Assembly: GCA_963724065.1 (NCBI GenBank)
Contig: CAVRTB010000001.1
Coordinates: 62,001 to 126,000, forward strand
Reading direction: 5' to 3'
DNA length: 64,000 bases
Source: DASRIA01 sp963724065
Lineage (GTDB): Bacteria; Actinomycetota; Thermoleophilia; Solirubrobacterales; JBBDJG01
This document shows positions 16,703-24,802 of the stretch, piece by piece. How positions within the stretch are numbered: the first letter of the stretch is position 1; each line of letters begins with the position of its first letter. Position numbers and translations under genes: made by a program. Below the pieces are notes generated by a model. It saw nothing but the letters and a program-made list of their open reading frames with translations. It searched no databases and was not told the DNA's origin.

Positions 16703-17865
16703 ACAGTCGCCGTGCGGCGTGCATGCCGCGCGGCCGAACCATTATGGCTCCCATGCGTAACCCTTGTGACCCCATCGCTCGCGGGGTCCGTTTGGGGTCC
16801 ACAAACTAGTCCGTCGGAAGCACGAGCCGTCCACTCGAGTCACCGCTTTCCAGCCCTTTCCGCTCTCGAGATGACTGCTTAGAACCCCCAGGCTTCACTC
16901 GTAATGAAGGGGTCCCCGGTTCGAATCCGGGCGTCGGCTTGGCTTGGGGAGCCGGATCGAGCTGGTCTAAGTGCCCTGAAGAGGGCCGATGGGCAAGGTT
17001 TTGGGCAATGGGTGCGGGGTGAGCGCCGTTCTCAGCGGCGTCGCAGCTTTCGCAAGGGCCGCCCAGTCTCTCCATCCAACACCCGCCGACCCGCAAGCGG
17101 CTCAGCTAAAGACACGATTCGGCTTCGCACGGCAGGGACCAGCGTGATCGGTCCGACGGGTGCGCGGGCGATCACGCCGCAGACACGGTCGACGCCGTCT
17201 CACGAACCTCGAGCCGTCCGAATCTGTGGGCGCGAAACGTCCGCCACGAGACCCTCAACGTGCGGCCGCTGCGACCGGTGCGGTAGCGATCCGCAGCGAT
17301 GCACACCGGCGCGACCATGGGGTCGAACCGCTGCTCCACAACGGCTGCTGCGTCCGGCCGGCGCGACACGATCTCGACGTCGACATTTGCGGTGGTATCC
17401 GTGGAGACCGACTGAATTGCAATCCCTTGGGGCTTGAAGAGGTCGAAGTCTCTGGCGACCTCGTCGGGGCGCTTGGCCTAACGGAACCGTTTGCGTTCCT
17501 CCGAGCGCGCGGTACCTGGCTTTCACGGCGCGCAACAGGGTAGGCACGATCGTGCACCGGCGGTACCTGGGCTGTTTTCTGGGACTGCGCTGCGACGGTG
17601 AGAGAACGCCCCAGTTAGGGGCGAGGATCGCGAGGTAGCGCACACTCCCCGCTGCCGCTTTCGGCTAAGCGAGTGAGGATGCCGCCTAAGACTGCATCGG
17701 GATGCGTGTTTGTCCTGCACGGGCTCGGATGCAACTGTGCCTGTAACGGCGTTGGAAGGTTTACCGGCCGCTACGCGCTGCTGATCATCGCGGTGGCGAC
17801 GGCGGCGGTCGGCCTGTTGTTCCTGCCGGTCTACCGGAGGCTGCTCAGGGCAGACTAGGTGCGCC
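16703..17865. other. Gene-poor stretch with island junction
   Basis: Between the LAL regulator and the next small gene no confident coding sequence is visible. It contains the second tRNA-half repeat. A minus-strand open stretch around 17480-17172 has a protein-like look (residues including VSRRPDAAAVVEQRFDPMVA) but no start or recognisable family. Positions 17760-17858 encode a hydrophobic peptide ending LLFLPVYRRLLRAD, possibly the last helix of a lost membrane transporter. Probably degraded island DNA. Confidence 0.5.
16893..16939 (+). repeat. Exact 47-bp copy of tRNA-Thr 3' half (attachment-site-like)
   Basis: Identical over 47 bases to 9627-9673, from the anticodon stem CTTCA through the discriminator base. 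The tRNA 5' half is absent, so this is not a gene. This is the geometry left when an integrative element recombines at a tRNA 3' end, and it bounds a 7.27-kb segment (9674-16939). Confidence 0.85.
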
Positions 17866-18159
17866 GTGTCGAAGCCGCGCGGGGGGACCATCCTCGATCG
17901 CGAAGGTCTCCTGCGCTATGGCCCGAGCGCGCGCCGTGCCGCTCGGGGCTTAGAATCGCCTTATCCTAAGACGACGCTCACGTTCGACGACCAACATGAA
18001 GCTGACGGCTTCGTCGTTCGGATGTTCTGGATGGACTTAGTCGGAGTCTCAGTCCCTGTTGGACTCATAACTGAGTCGACCTGGTTAGGACTCGGGGCAG
18101 GGGTCGGCGGCGCTATCGTCGCGGCGACTTTCGCTAGCCGTTTCGCCAAACCCTCTTAG
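17866..18159 (+). CDS. Small hypothetical membrane protein
   Basis: 97 residues from GTG 17866. The first half is polar (ILDREGLLRYGPSARRAARG); the second has two hydrophobic stretches (MFWMDLVGVSVPVGLI and LGLGAGVGGAIVAATFA). I recognise no family. It lies inside the second tRNA-bounded segment and its codon use is less GC-rich at third positions than that of neighbouring genes. It may be a real small gene or decayed sequence. Confidence 0.35.
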   Translation: MSKPRGGTILDREGLLRYGPSARRAARGLESPYPKTTLTFDDQHEADGFVVRMFWMDLVGVSVPVGLITESTWLGLGAGVGGAIVAATFASRFAKPS

Positions 18160-18377
18160 TGGTCCGACCCAGGTCCATTCGGTCCATCGCCACCCTGCTG
18201 GGTCGTCGGCCGTCCTCGCGTGGGGCTGCCGAGAAAGATAGGAACGCTCACAGGGCTGCCGCGCTGATCCGATCGCAGGACCCAGCTCATAGCGGGATCG
18301 ACCTGAGCGCGCGCGGAATCGAGGAATAGCCGCCGCCGCCTCTTGCGCCAGCTGCCAAGTGCCATACTGCGCGGGCG

Positions 18378-18842
18378 ATGTCGCAGGAGAGCATGCGCCC
18401 GACTCTGATCAGGCCGCTGCTCCTCCTGCTGTGGTTTCTGTTCATGGCGACGGCCTCTCTTTGGCTGCCTGCCCACGAGGGCGACATCGACCGGAGCGAG
18501 ACCACCTTTATCCCGGCGTATGCCGTCATCGCGGCCGTTGCCGCGTTCACGGTACGAAGGCGCACTGGATCGGTGCGCGAGGCGCTGGTTTCGGCGCTCC
18601 CCGCCCTTGCCATACTCGGCGCGACGGCAGTGTGGGGTGTTCTGTTGAACGAGCAGGATCAAGTCGGGCGTGGCGGACCGCTCTACCTCTACTTCGGTCT
18701 CGCGATCTGGGCATCGTGGGCGACGCTGATGCTGGTAGCTGCGCTGCTGTCCCGAGCAAAATGGAACGGTGTCGCAGGAATCAGCGTCGGCGTATTAGTC
18801 GCGATACTCGGTCTTGCATTGTTCACAGCACAGGTCGATTAG
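18378..18842 (+). CDS. Hypothetical four-helix membrane protein
   Basis: 154 residues from ATG 18378. Four hydrophobic helices at about residues 12-30, 43-59, 71-88 and 102-150 (the last long enough for two) mark an integral membrane protein. The loop after the first helix carries ASLWLPAHEGDIDRSET. No known family is recognised. A 536-residue secreted propeller protein is encoded convergently downstream. It is in the second island segment, with no operon partner. Confidence 0.5.
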   Translation: MSQESMRPTLIRPLLLLLWFLFMATASLWLPAHEGDIDRSETTFIPAYAVIAAVAAFTVRRRTGSVREALVSALPALAILGATAVWGVLLNEQDQVGRGGPLYLYFGLAIWASWATLMLVAALLSRAKWNGVAGISVGVLVAILGLALFTAQVD

Positions 18843-19113
18843 CAGGCCGTGGCCCTTGTCGGAGCAATTCGCTCACGCCGACTCCTGAGCCTCGCGATAC
18901 TACGCGGGCGAGGGGTACGAGCGGCGCGCCCTAGTGGACCTGCCCCGTTTCGGTGGACACATTGATCTGACCCTGGTTTCTCGGAGTCGGCGGTCTGGAA
19001 TCAGGCGGAGGCCCTCGAAGCCGTGGGGCTGTCGGAGCAGTAGAAGCCCGCCTCTTTAGGAGCGTGTGCGGTCGGGGGACCAACCCCGCGCCGCGCAGCG
19101 CCGCGCAAGAACC

Positions 19114-20724
19114 CTAAGGAACGAACAACCCCTGAGTCATGAACAGCGAGTTGTCGCCCTCCGTGTCGGCGTCCTCGTCGGGGCCGCCGTCGTGGACGCG
19201 CAGCTTGTCGAGTGCCCAGATCGCGCGGTGGGTGTCCTCGACCGCGAGCGGGACCACGGCGTTCACCGACGTGAGCGTGTCGCAGGTGGAGGCGTCGAGG
19301 CTCGACGATGGTGTGGGGGCGCATGGCACCGTGAAGGCGAAGGGGAAGTCCATCGTGGTGGAGTGCGGTGCCGCGCCCGGTGGGTCGCGGTCCGTGCGGC
19401 GCACGCTCAGCGCGGTGCGCAGCTCACCGGTGTACTCGGAGAGGTCGGAGGCGCGCATCACGTTCGTGAGGTTGAAGCGGATCGTGACGTCGGAGTCATC
19501 GGGCGGGCCGGGCACGCCGACCTGCACCGCCAGCCGCACGAAGCCGCTCGAGCGTGAGAACGCGGGGCTGCCGTCGCCCACGCCGACCGTGAGGTGGGTC
19601 GAGCCCGGCTGCACGGGGTTGCAGGAGCCGAACGCCAGTGGCGGGCCGTGCTGGCGGTTCGGGGCGGTGCAGGGCTTCGCCGCCGGCACGAGCGGGACGC
19701 GGAAGGGGGTTGCGCTCTTCGGGCGGGCGTGGGGGTTGAGGGTTTCTACGGGGAGGGGCTGCCAGTCGGGTACGTCTCCCTCGGTGACCGGCGCGGGGCC
19801 TGAGCCGTCACTGGAGCTGATCGTGCGCATCCCGAGCGTCGATGGCTGGCTATGGACGATCCGCGCTCCGTCCGGCGACCAGGCCGGTTCCGGGTCCCAG
19901 CCCCCGTAGAGCTCTTCGCGCAGGATCGACTGGCCGGTCCCGTCGGGCCGGATTGTTTCGATCCGAGTGGGGATCGTGTCGAGCTCCCCGCCGCAGTCCG
20001 ATCCCGCGTTCCAGCTAAAGACCAGCCGGTCGCCCGAGGGGGACCAGTCCGGACTGCTGTGCCTGGGACCCAGCCAGCAGTCCGGCGCGTTGGAGATCGG
20101 CACCTGCGTGACATCGGACCCGTCCGCATCCATCACATAGATCGTGTACACGCAGTTGACGGTGCATGAAGGATTCGGGTCGTTGCGTGTGCTGGTAAAC
20201 ACGATCTTTGTTCCGTCAGGCGAAAACACGGGCTCGAAGTCGGTCGCCGAGCCGCTGGTGAGCGGGGTCGGGTTACTGCCGTCGCTGTTCATCGACCACA
20301 GGTCGAAGGTCCCCGAGCGATCCGACGAGAACGCGATACGCGCACCGTCTGGTGACCACGCGGGGGTGGTGTCGATCGCTGGATTGGTCGTGAGGCGGAC
20401 CTCGCCGCCCGAGCCGTTGCCATTGATCTTGTAGATGTCGCGGGGGGTGCCGGGTCGATCGGCCGCGTACACGAGGCTTGAGCCGTCCGAAGACCAGCGC
20501 GGCTTTCCCTCCCCACCCGGGGCGTCGAGAATCCTGGTGCGGCCGCTTCCGTTGGGATTGACCGTGTACAGGTTTAGTTCGCAGGCACCTGAACACCCGA
20601 GTTCTGGGCCGACGAAGGCGATCTTCCCGTTCTGCCCAGGGAACGCGGCCTGCGCTGGGGACGACAGGGCAGCGAGCGCGACCAATAGAGCCACACCGTT
20701 AGCGATCCACAAGCGGCCCCGCAT
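19114..20724 (-). CDS. Secreted PD40/TolB-like beta-propeller protein
   Basis: 536-residue exported protein. A signal peptide (to about residue 27, ending SPAQAA) is followed by at least six WD40-like PD40 blades with the TolB-type motif, for example TPAWSPDGARIAFSSDRSGT, FEPVFSPDGTKIVFTSTRND and EPAWSPDGARIVHSQ. From about residue 345 a separate module begins (TPFRVPLVPAAKPCTAPNR, then HGPPLAFGSCNP, then LTVGVGDG) that recurs at the C-terminus of the protein at 61005-63290. The role is probably extracytoplasmic binding; no enzyme motif is seen. Confidence 0.75.
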   Translation of the reverse strand: MRGRLWIANGVALLVALAALSSPAQAAFPGQNGKIAFVGPELGCSGACELNLYTVNPNGSGRTRILDAPGGEGKPRWSSDGSSLVYAADRPGTPRDIYKINGNGSGGEVRLTTNPAIDTTPAWSPDGARIAFSSDRSGTFDLWSMNSDGSNPTPLTSGSATDFEPVFSPDGTKIVFTSTRNDPNPSCTVNCVYTIYVMDADGSDVTQVPISNAPDCWLGPRHSSPDWSPSGDRLVFSWNAGSDCGGELDTIPTRIETIRPDGTGQSILREELYGGWDPEPAWSPDGARIVHSQPSTLGMRTISSSDGSGPAPVTEGDVPDWQPLPVETLNPHARPKSATPFRVPLVPAAKPCTAPNRQHGPPLAFGSCNPVQPGSTHLTVGVGDGSPAFSRSSGFVRLAVQVGVPGPPDDSDVTIRFNLTNVMRASDLSEYTGELRTALSVRRTDRDPPGAAPHSTTMDFPFAFTVPCAPTPSSSLDASTCDTLTSVNAVVPLAVEDTHRAIWALDKLRVHDGGPDEDADTEGDNSLFMTQGLFVP

Positions 20725-21157
20725 GACTGTCCCCTTCGGTTGCTTGGCGCTAGCTTAGTCTGTCAAAGCCAGCCGATCAACCGCACCGGCTCCGGCCTCA
20801 TCTCGGCCCGCTCCACCGCCATCCCGAGCGCGATCACGCAGGCGACTCGCCGGCGACCGTGCCCGCCTCTAGTCGCCGACGAATGAGCTGTCCGGTGCCA
20901 TTGTCACCGGGTCGAGATCCCGAACGGGAGCCAATTCCTCGAGCCACCGCAAGCGCCCGCAAGCCGGGGAGCGTTCTCGTACTGAAGGGGTCCCCGGTTC
21001 GAATCCGGGCGTCGGCTTTCTCCCAGTCTCGCGCCGACGCAAGCGGTCCCCGCAGTTTCGACGGCGCACTGCGACCGGTCCCCTCCGGCAGCGGCTAACG
21101 GGCCAAGCGGGGATCCATCTTGCTTGTCGTCGCGCTGTCCATCTGTGGGCAGCGGCG
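20725..21157. other. Intergenic stretch holding third tRNA-half repeat
   Basis: No gene is seen in these 430 bases. The stretch includes the repeat at 20976-21017. Short open frames here are translations of the tRNA-derived sequence or lack ribosome sites. Confidence 0.5.
20976..21017 (+). repeat. Third copy of tRNA-Thr 3' half (41 of 42 bases)
   Basis: Matches 9632-9673 except for one base in the anticodon loop/stem border. The tRNA 5' half is missing. With the copy at 16893-16939 it bounds a second segment of 4.08 kb. This arrangement suggests two successive integrations at the same tRNA target. Confidence 0.8.
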
Positions 21158-22060
21158 CTAGCCGCGGACGATCCGGAAGCTGGTGCGTACCGCCTTGCTC
21201 TTGTTGCCCGCCACGTCACGGGCGGTGCCGACCAGGCGGTAGCGACCCGGCCTCAGCGGCCTTTTCACCAGGCGGCCGCTGAAGCGGAGGCTGTTCGCTC
21301 CGGCGCCGCCGGCGTGGGTGAAGCTGCCCTTCAGCGCCTTGTAGCGCTTGCAGGCCTTGCCCTTGCGCCCGCCCACCACGCAGCGGCCCTTCTTCTTGCG
21401 TCCCTGCGCCACGCGCTCGACCGTGAAGGTGACCGTCGCTGCTTCCGACAGCCGGTACTTGACCGTCGCTCCCTTCGCGGGCTTGCGCTTCGCGCTGACC
21501 AGGCTGGACCCGCGACCGCTGAGCGCGGCGAAGGCGCCGGGCTGCACGTCGAGCGCAGACGCGACCGGCTTCGTCTTGTCCGCGGAGAGCGCGCCCCGGA
21601 CGACGTTCCCGATCCCGCGGAGCCCTGGCCGGCGACGGGGACCTCAAACGCTCCAATGTCCGTGCTGGCGCCCCTGCGCCCGCGCTCGTCCGTCGAGGTC
21701 CGCCACTCCGTTGGCGGCGCTCGTGATGCCGGCGTCGATGGTCGCGGAATCGGGCCGCGGGTGGAAGTCGCGGGCGGTGACGTTCACGAAGGCCGCCTGG
21801 TCGTCAATGTTCGTGGGGCTGCCGGGCGGCGTGATGAGGCCGCCGTCCAAGACGTTCACCCAATGGAAGATGGAGTAATCGAGGGCTCTGATGACGAGCC
21901 GCGCATAGGCGCCTGCGTCTACGACGATGCCGTAGCCGAACTGCGCGAAGACGGTCACGTTACGAAGCATGCCGGTTTCGACCGGCAGCTGTGAACCGGC
22001 TCCGACCGCATACGACACGCCGAAGCTCCCGTCTCGGTGGTGAAACAGACGCTGTTGAGG
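21158..22060 (-). pseudogene. Secreted right-handed beta-helix protein, frameshifted remnant
   Basis: Decayed gene for a surface or secreted beta-helix protein. Pieces in different frames align end to end: ILNSVCFTTETGAS (about 22050), VSYAVGAGSQ onward, SATIDAGITSAANGVADLDG, then STDIGAFEVPVAG, then ADKTKPVASALDVQPGAF and a basic beta-sandwich tail (KGATVKYRLSEAATVTFTVE, then RPGRYRLVGTARDVAGNKS). At least three frame changes are needed (near 22030, 21650 and 21600). The tail is a common Thermoleophilia secreted-protein ending. The 5' part is lost at the boundary with the Usp gene. Confidence 0.6.
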
Positions 22061-22076
22061 ATCGATGGTGAGGATC

Positions 22077-22931
22077 TCAGGCGGCGCCGCGAGGCACTAC
22101 TACGACCGGGCACTCAGCGCCACGAACGACATCATTCGCGACGCTGCCCAGCAGCACGGTTCGGACAGGCCCGTATGCGCGGGAGCCGGTCACCAGAAGT
22201 CCGAGTTCCGCGCTTTCTCGCACCAGTGCCGACGCCGCATCTCCATCACGCAAGTGCTGGGTGACTTCCACGTCCGAGATTCTCGCCGCGGCGCTCTCAA
22301 GGTCCTTGCGCATCTCCTCTTGGAGTGCCGCATTGACAGAAGACACTTGACCGGGGCCTCCAACAGGGAGGTTCCCAAAGGCAATGCGAGAGTGAACGGC
22401 GATCAGGCGCAGTTCCGCTTTGAGCCCCTCCGCAATCCTGACGGCCCATTGCAGTGCTATCTGCGACTCCGATCCGGCGTCATATCCGACACCTACAGGA
22501 CTCAAAGGGCGAGGCTCGGTCGCATAGCCGCGCGGCGCCACGGCGACCGGGCACGGGCTGCCCGCCAGCAGCGGTCCGCCGACACCCCCTGGCGTCACGC
22601 GCCCGCGGCCGCCCCGTTTGGACGAGCCGACCACCACTACGCTCGCCTGCTCGGCGGCGGCAAGAGAATGAAGTCCATTGCCCGGCGACCTACCGCCGAT
22701 CACTCGCATCTCGCGTGGTTGGCTGCCCGGCCCCTCGGCGGGAAGGCCTTCCACGGTCGCATTGGCGACCTGCTTGACGAGCTGGTCGTACTCGGACCTG
22801 GGCATCTTCTTGGCAGCCCGTTCGAAGGGATGCACAAAGGTCAACACCACCGTGCTCTCGAGAACAGAAGCCAGTCTGTCTCCGAGCGCGATCGCGTCGA
22901 GAGCTTCGGCCGATCCGTCGACCCCGACCAC
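22077..22931 (-). CDS. Tandem universal stress protein (UspA)
   Basis: 284-residue protein with two Usp domains. Domain 1 has VGVDGSAEALDAI and VVVVGSSKRGGRGRVTPGGV; domain 2 has VGVGYDAGSESQIALQWAVR and the ATP-binding G-2x-G-9x-G(S/T) motif LLVTGSRAYGPVRTVLLGSV ending ECPVVVVPRG. The visible start (GTG 22931) cuts into the first strand: upstream codons RGPV complete the usual PVVVGVDGS but no ATG or GTG precedes them before a stop. Tandem Usp proteins respond to hypoxia, starvation or redox stress. It is divergent from the baeRF gene. Confidence 0.85.
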   Translation of the reverse strand: MVGVDGSAEALDAIALGDRLASVLESTVVLTFVHPFERAAKKMPRSEYDQLVKQVANATVEGLPAEGPGSQPREMRVIGGRSPGNGLHSLAAAEQASVVVVGSSKRGGRGRVTPGGVGGPLLAGSPCPVAVAPRGYATEPRPLSPVGVGYDAGSESQIALQWAVRIAEGLKAELRLIAVHSRIAFGNLPVGGPGQVSSVNAALQEEMRKDLESAAARISDVEVTQHLRDGDAASALVRESAELGLLVTGSRAYGPVRTVLLGSVANDVVRGAECPVVVVPRGAA

Positions 22932-23085
22932 GACTGGGCCGCGGCTGCCATCTGTGTGTGCATCAGCGATAGATGGATCCTATGGTTTGGTCGCCGCACG
23001 CCTAGTAGGAGGAACAGGAGCGGCATGCGGACGGATCTTGCTCGGACAAAGGTAGGCTGTCCAGCCATAGCAAAGCGAGGTGGTG

Positions 23086-24366
23086 ATGTCCGAACGCGCG
23101 GGTGAAGAGAACGCGACGACACCTGCCGATCGCTCGCGACATCTCCGCGGTGAGGCAGGATCGACGGGCCGAGCTATAGATCTGACGACGAGCGAACTGT
23201 CCGATCCGGAAGCCCTTCTGGCGCTGGCGCAGCGGACGCCCCCCGATGGTGTGCTGTCGATCTATGCGGCGGCTGACACCGGGACGGATCCCGGCATGCG
23301 GGGCGCCGCGATCGACATCAAGAACCGGCTCACGCAGCTCGAACGCAACGTCGCGTCCGATGGCTCCCCGGACCGGGCACGGGCACAGGCGCTGCGTGAC
23401 GGCATCGAGCGCCTTGCCCCTGAGATCGAGCGCCTCACAGACCCGCAGACGCCCGGGCGCGCGCGAGTCCTGTTCGCCCCGCTGGGGGGAGGGGAGGTCG
23501 TCCGGTTCTCGAGCCAGATGCCGGTCGCCAATCGTGTGGTGCTCGACGCGGGGCCGTTCATCCATCCGCTGCTCGAACTGCTCGACGAGGGGCGCCCTGC
23601 CGGTCTGCTGCTCGTCTCGCAGGACGAGGCCCGGCTGATGGACTGGCGGTTGGGCGAGCTGGCCCTGCTCGAGCGCGCCGAGCCCGACGTCCTCGAGGCT
23701 CCGCACGAGCGCTCCGGCCCGGTCGGGTCAACCCCGGGCGAGCACCGTGGGACCCCCAAGCGCGAGCAGCGTCAGGCGCGCGAGCGAGACCAGGCACGTC
23801 GCTTCCTCGACAGCGTGAAGGACATCGCCTTGCGGCTGGCCCGCGAGCGGGGCTGGGAGCGGATCCTCGTCGGCGGCGGCGACCGGCTGACCGAGCCGCT
23901 GGCGGCAGGATTGACCGGAGCGCCGGGCATGGAGATCATCCGTGATCCGCGCGTGCTGACGCATCTCGACCAGGCGAGCCTGTCCGCGGCCGTCACCGGG
24001 CGCCTGCACGCGGAGCACGCCGAGCACGAGGCTCGACTCGTACACGAGGCGCGCCAGGCTGCGCTTGGTTCGGGGACCGGGGCGCTCGGCCTGTCGGAGG
24101 TGGTCGGCGCCCTCAACGACGGCCGCGTGGCCCACCTGATCTACGACCCTGAGGTCCGCTACCAAGGGTCGGTCGGCGCTGACGGGCGGCTACTCGCCGG
24201 GGATGAGGTCGGGCCCGGCGGCAGCCGGCAGTCGTCCGAGCCGCGTCTTACGGAGCGGCTCGTCGAACGGGCGCTCGAGAGCGGGGCGCGCATCACGCCG
24301 GTGGAAGGAGCGGCGGGCGCCGCGCTGGCCGAGGCCGCGGGCATCGCAGCGCTGCTGCGCTGGTAG
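23086..24366 (+). CDS. baeRF-family (eRF1-fold) protein
   Basis: About 426 residues from ATG 23086 (GAGG six bases upstream). The sequence fits bacterial archaeo-eukaryotic release-factor (baeRF/VLRF1) proteins: LLALAQRTPPDGVLSIYAAA, RVLFAPLGGGEVVRFSSQMP, LVSQDEARLMDWRLGELALL, a charged helical insert (REQRQARERDQARRFLDSVK), ILVGGGDRLTEPLAAGL, and a final SGARITPVEGAAGAALAEAA domain. No eRF1 GGQ is obvious. Relatives include the ribosome hibernation factors Balon and Rv2629, so action on idle ribosomes is a reasonable inference. Usp genes flank it. Confidence 0.65.
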   Translation: MSERAGEENATTPADRSRHLRGEAGSTGRAIDLTTSELSDPEALLALAQRTPPDGVLSIYAAADTGTDPGMRGAAIDIKNRLTQLERNVASDGSPDRARAQALRDGIERLAPEIERLTDPQTPGRARVLFAPLGGGEVVRFSSQMPVANRVVLDAGPFIHPLLELLDEGRPAGLLLVSQDEARLMDWRLGELALLERAEPDVLEAPHERSGPVGSTPGEHRGTPKREQRQARERDQARRFLDSVKDIALRLARERGWERILVGGGDRLTEPLAAGLTGAPGMEIIRDPRVLTHLDQASLSAAVTGRLHAEHAEHEARLVHEARQAALGSGTGALGLSEVVGALNDGRVAHLIYDPEVRYQGSVGADGRLLAGDEVGPGGSRQSSEPRLTERLVERALESGARITPVEGAAGAALAEAAGIAALLRW

Positions 24367-24394
24367 GCAGCTCTGCGCGTTCCGTTCCTTAGCC

Positions 24395-24545
24395 TCAGGC
24401 TCCGGAGTCGGCACCCGACGGCACGACCACCACCGGCCGGTCGGCGGCGTTCAGAACCTGACGGGAGATGCTTCCGATCGGCGTCCACGCTCGCCCTGCT
24501 CCGCGTGAACCAATCACGATCTCGGCCGCGCTGTGCGGCGATGCA
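24395..24545 (-). pseudogene. UspA C-terminal stub
   Basis: About 50 codons ending at TGA 24397-24395 encode AEIVIGSRGAGRAWTPIGSI followed by LNAADRPVVVVPSG, the ATP-binding end of a universal stress protein. The N-terminal two thirds are missing and no start is present. It is a relic beside the baeRF gene and evidence of gene loss within the stress cluster. Confidence 0.6.
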
Positions 24546-24802
24546 TGGAGAGGTAAGAGATCGGAGCTGAGCGACGCTAAGCCTCACATGACCCCATCAG
24601 GCCCGCTGGCGCTCGGCGCCGAGCCGTTTCAGGCGACGACCTTCTTCCCAAACGACGACGGCTATGACCAGCTCGTGGTCGCGCGGGCGATCCCGCGAAC
24701 GCGAGCTGCGGCCCAAGGGCGTGGGCGTGGTCCTGAAGCCGAGCACATCGGCATGTCGCCGCACCCGCCAGGAGTTCCTGGCCCTGACCACGAGGAGATC
24801 GC

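Noticed and set aside
16806..17096. Minus-strand peptide containing KPTPGFEPGTPSLRV, also seen near 20869-21219
   Set aside because: It is the translation of the tRNA-Thr 3' half and its copies, a familiar spurious protein; the DNA repeat explains it.
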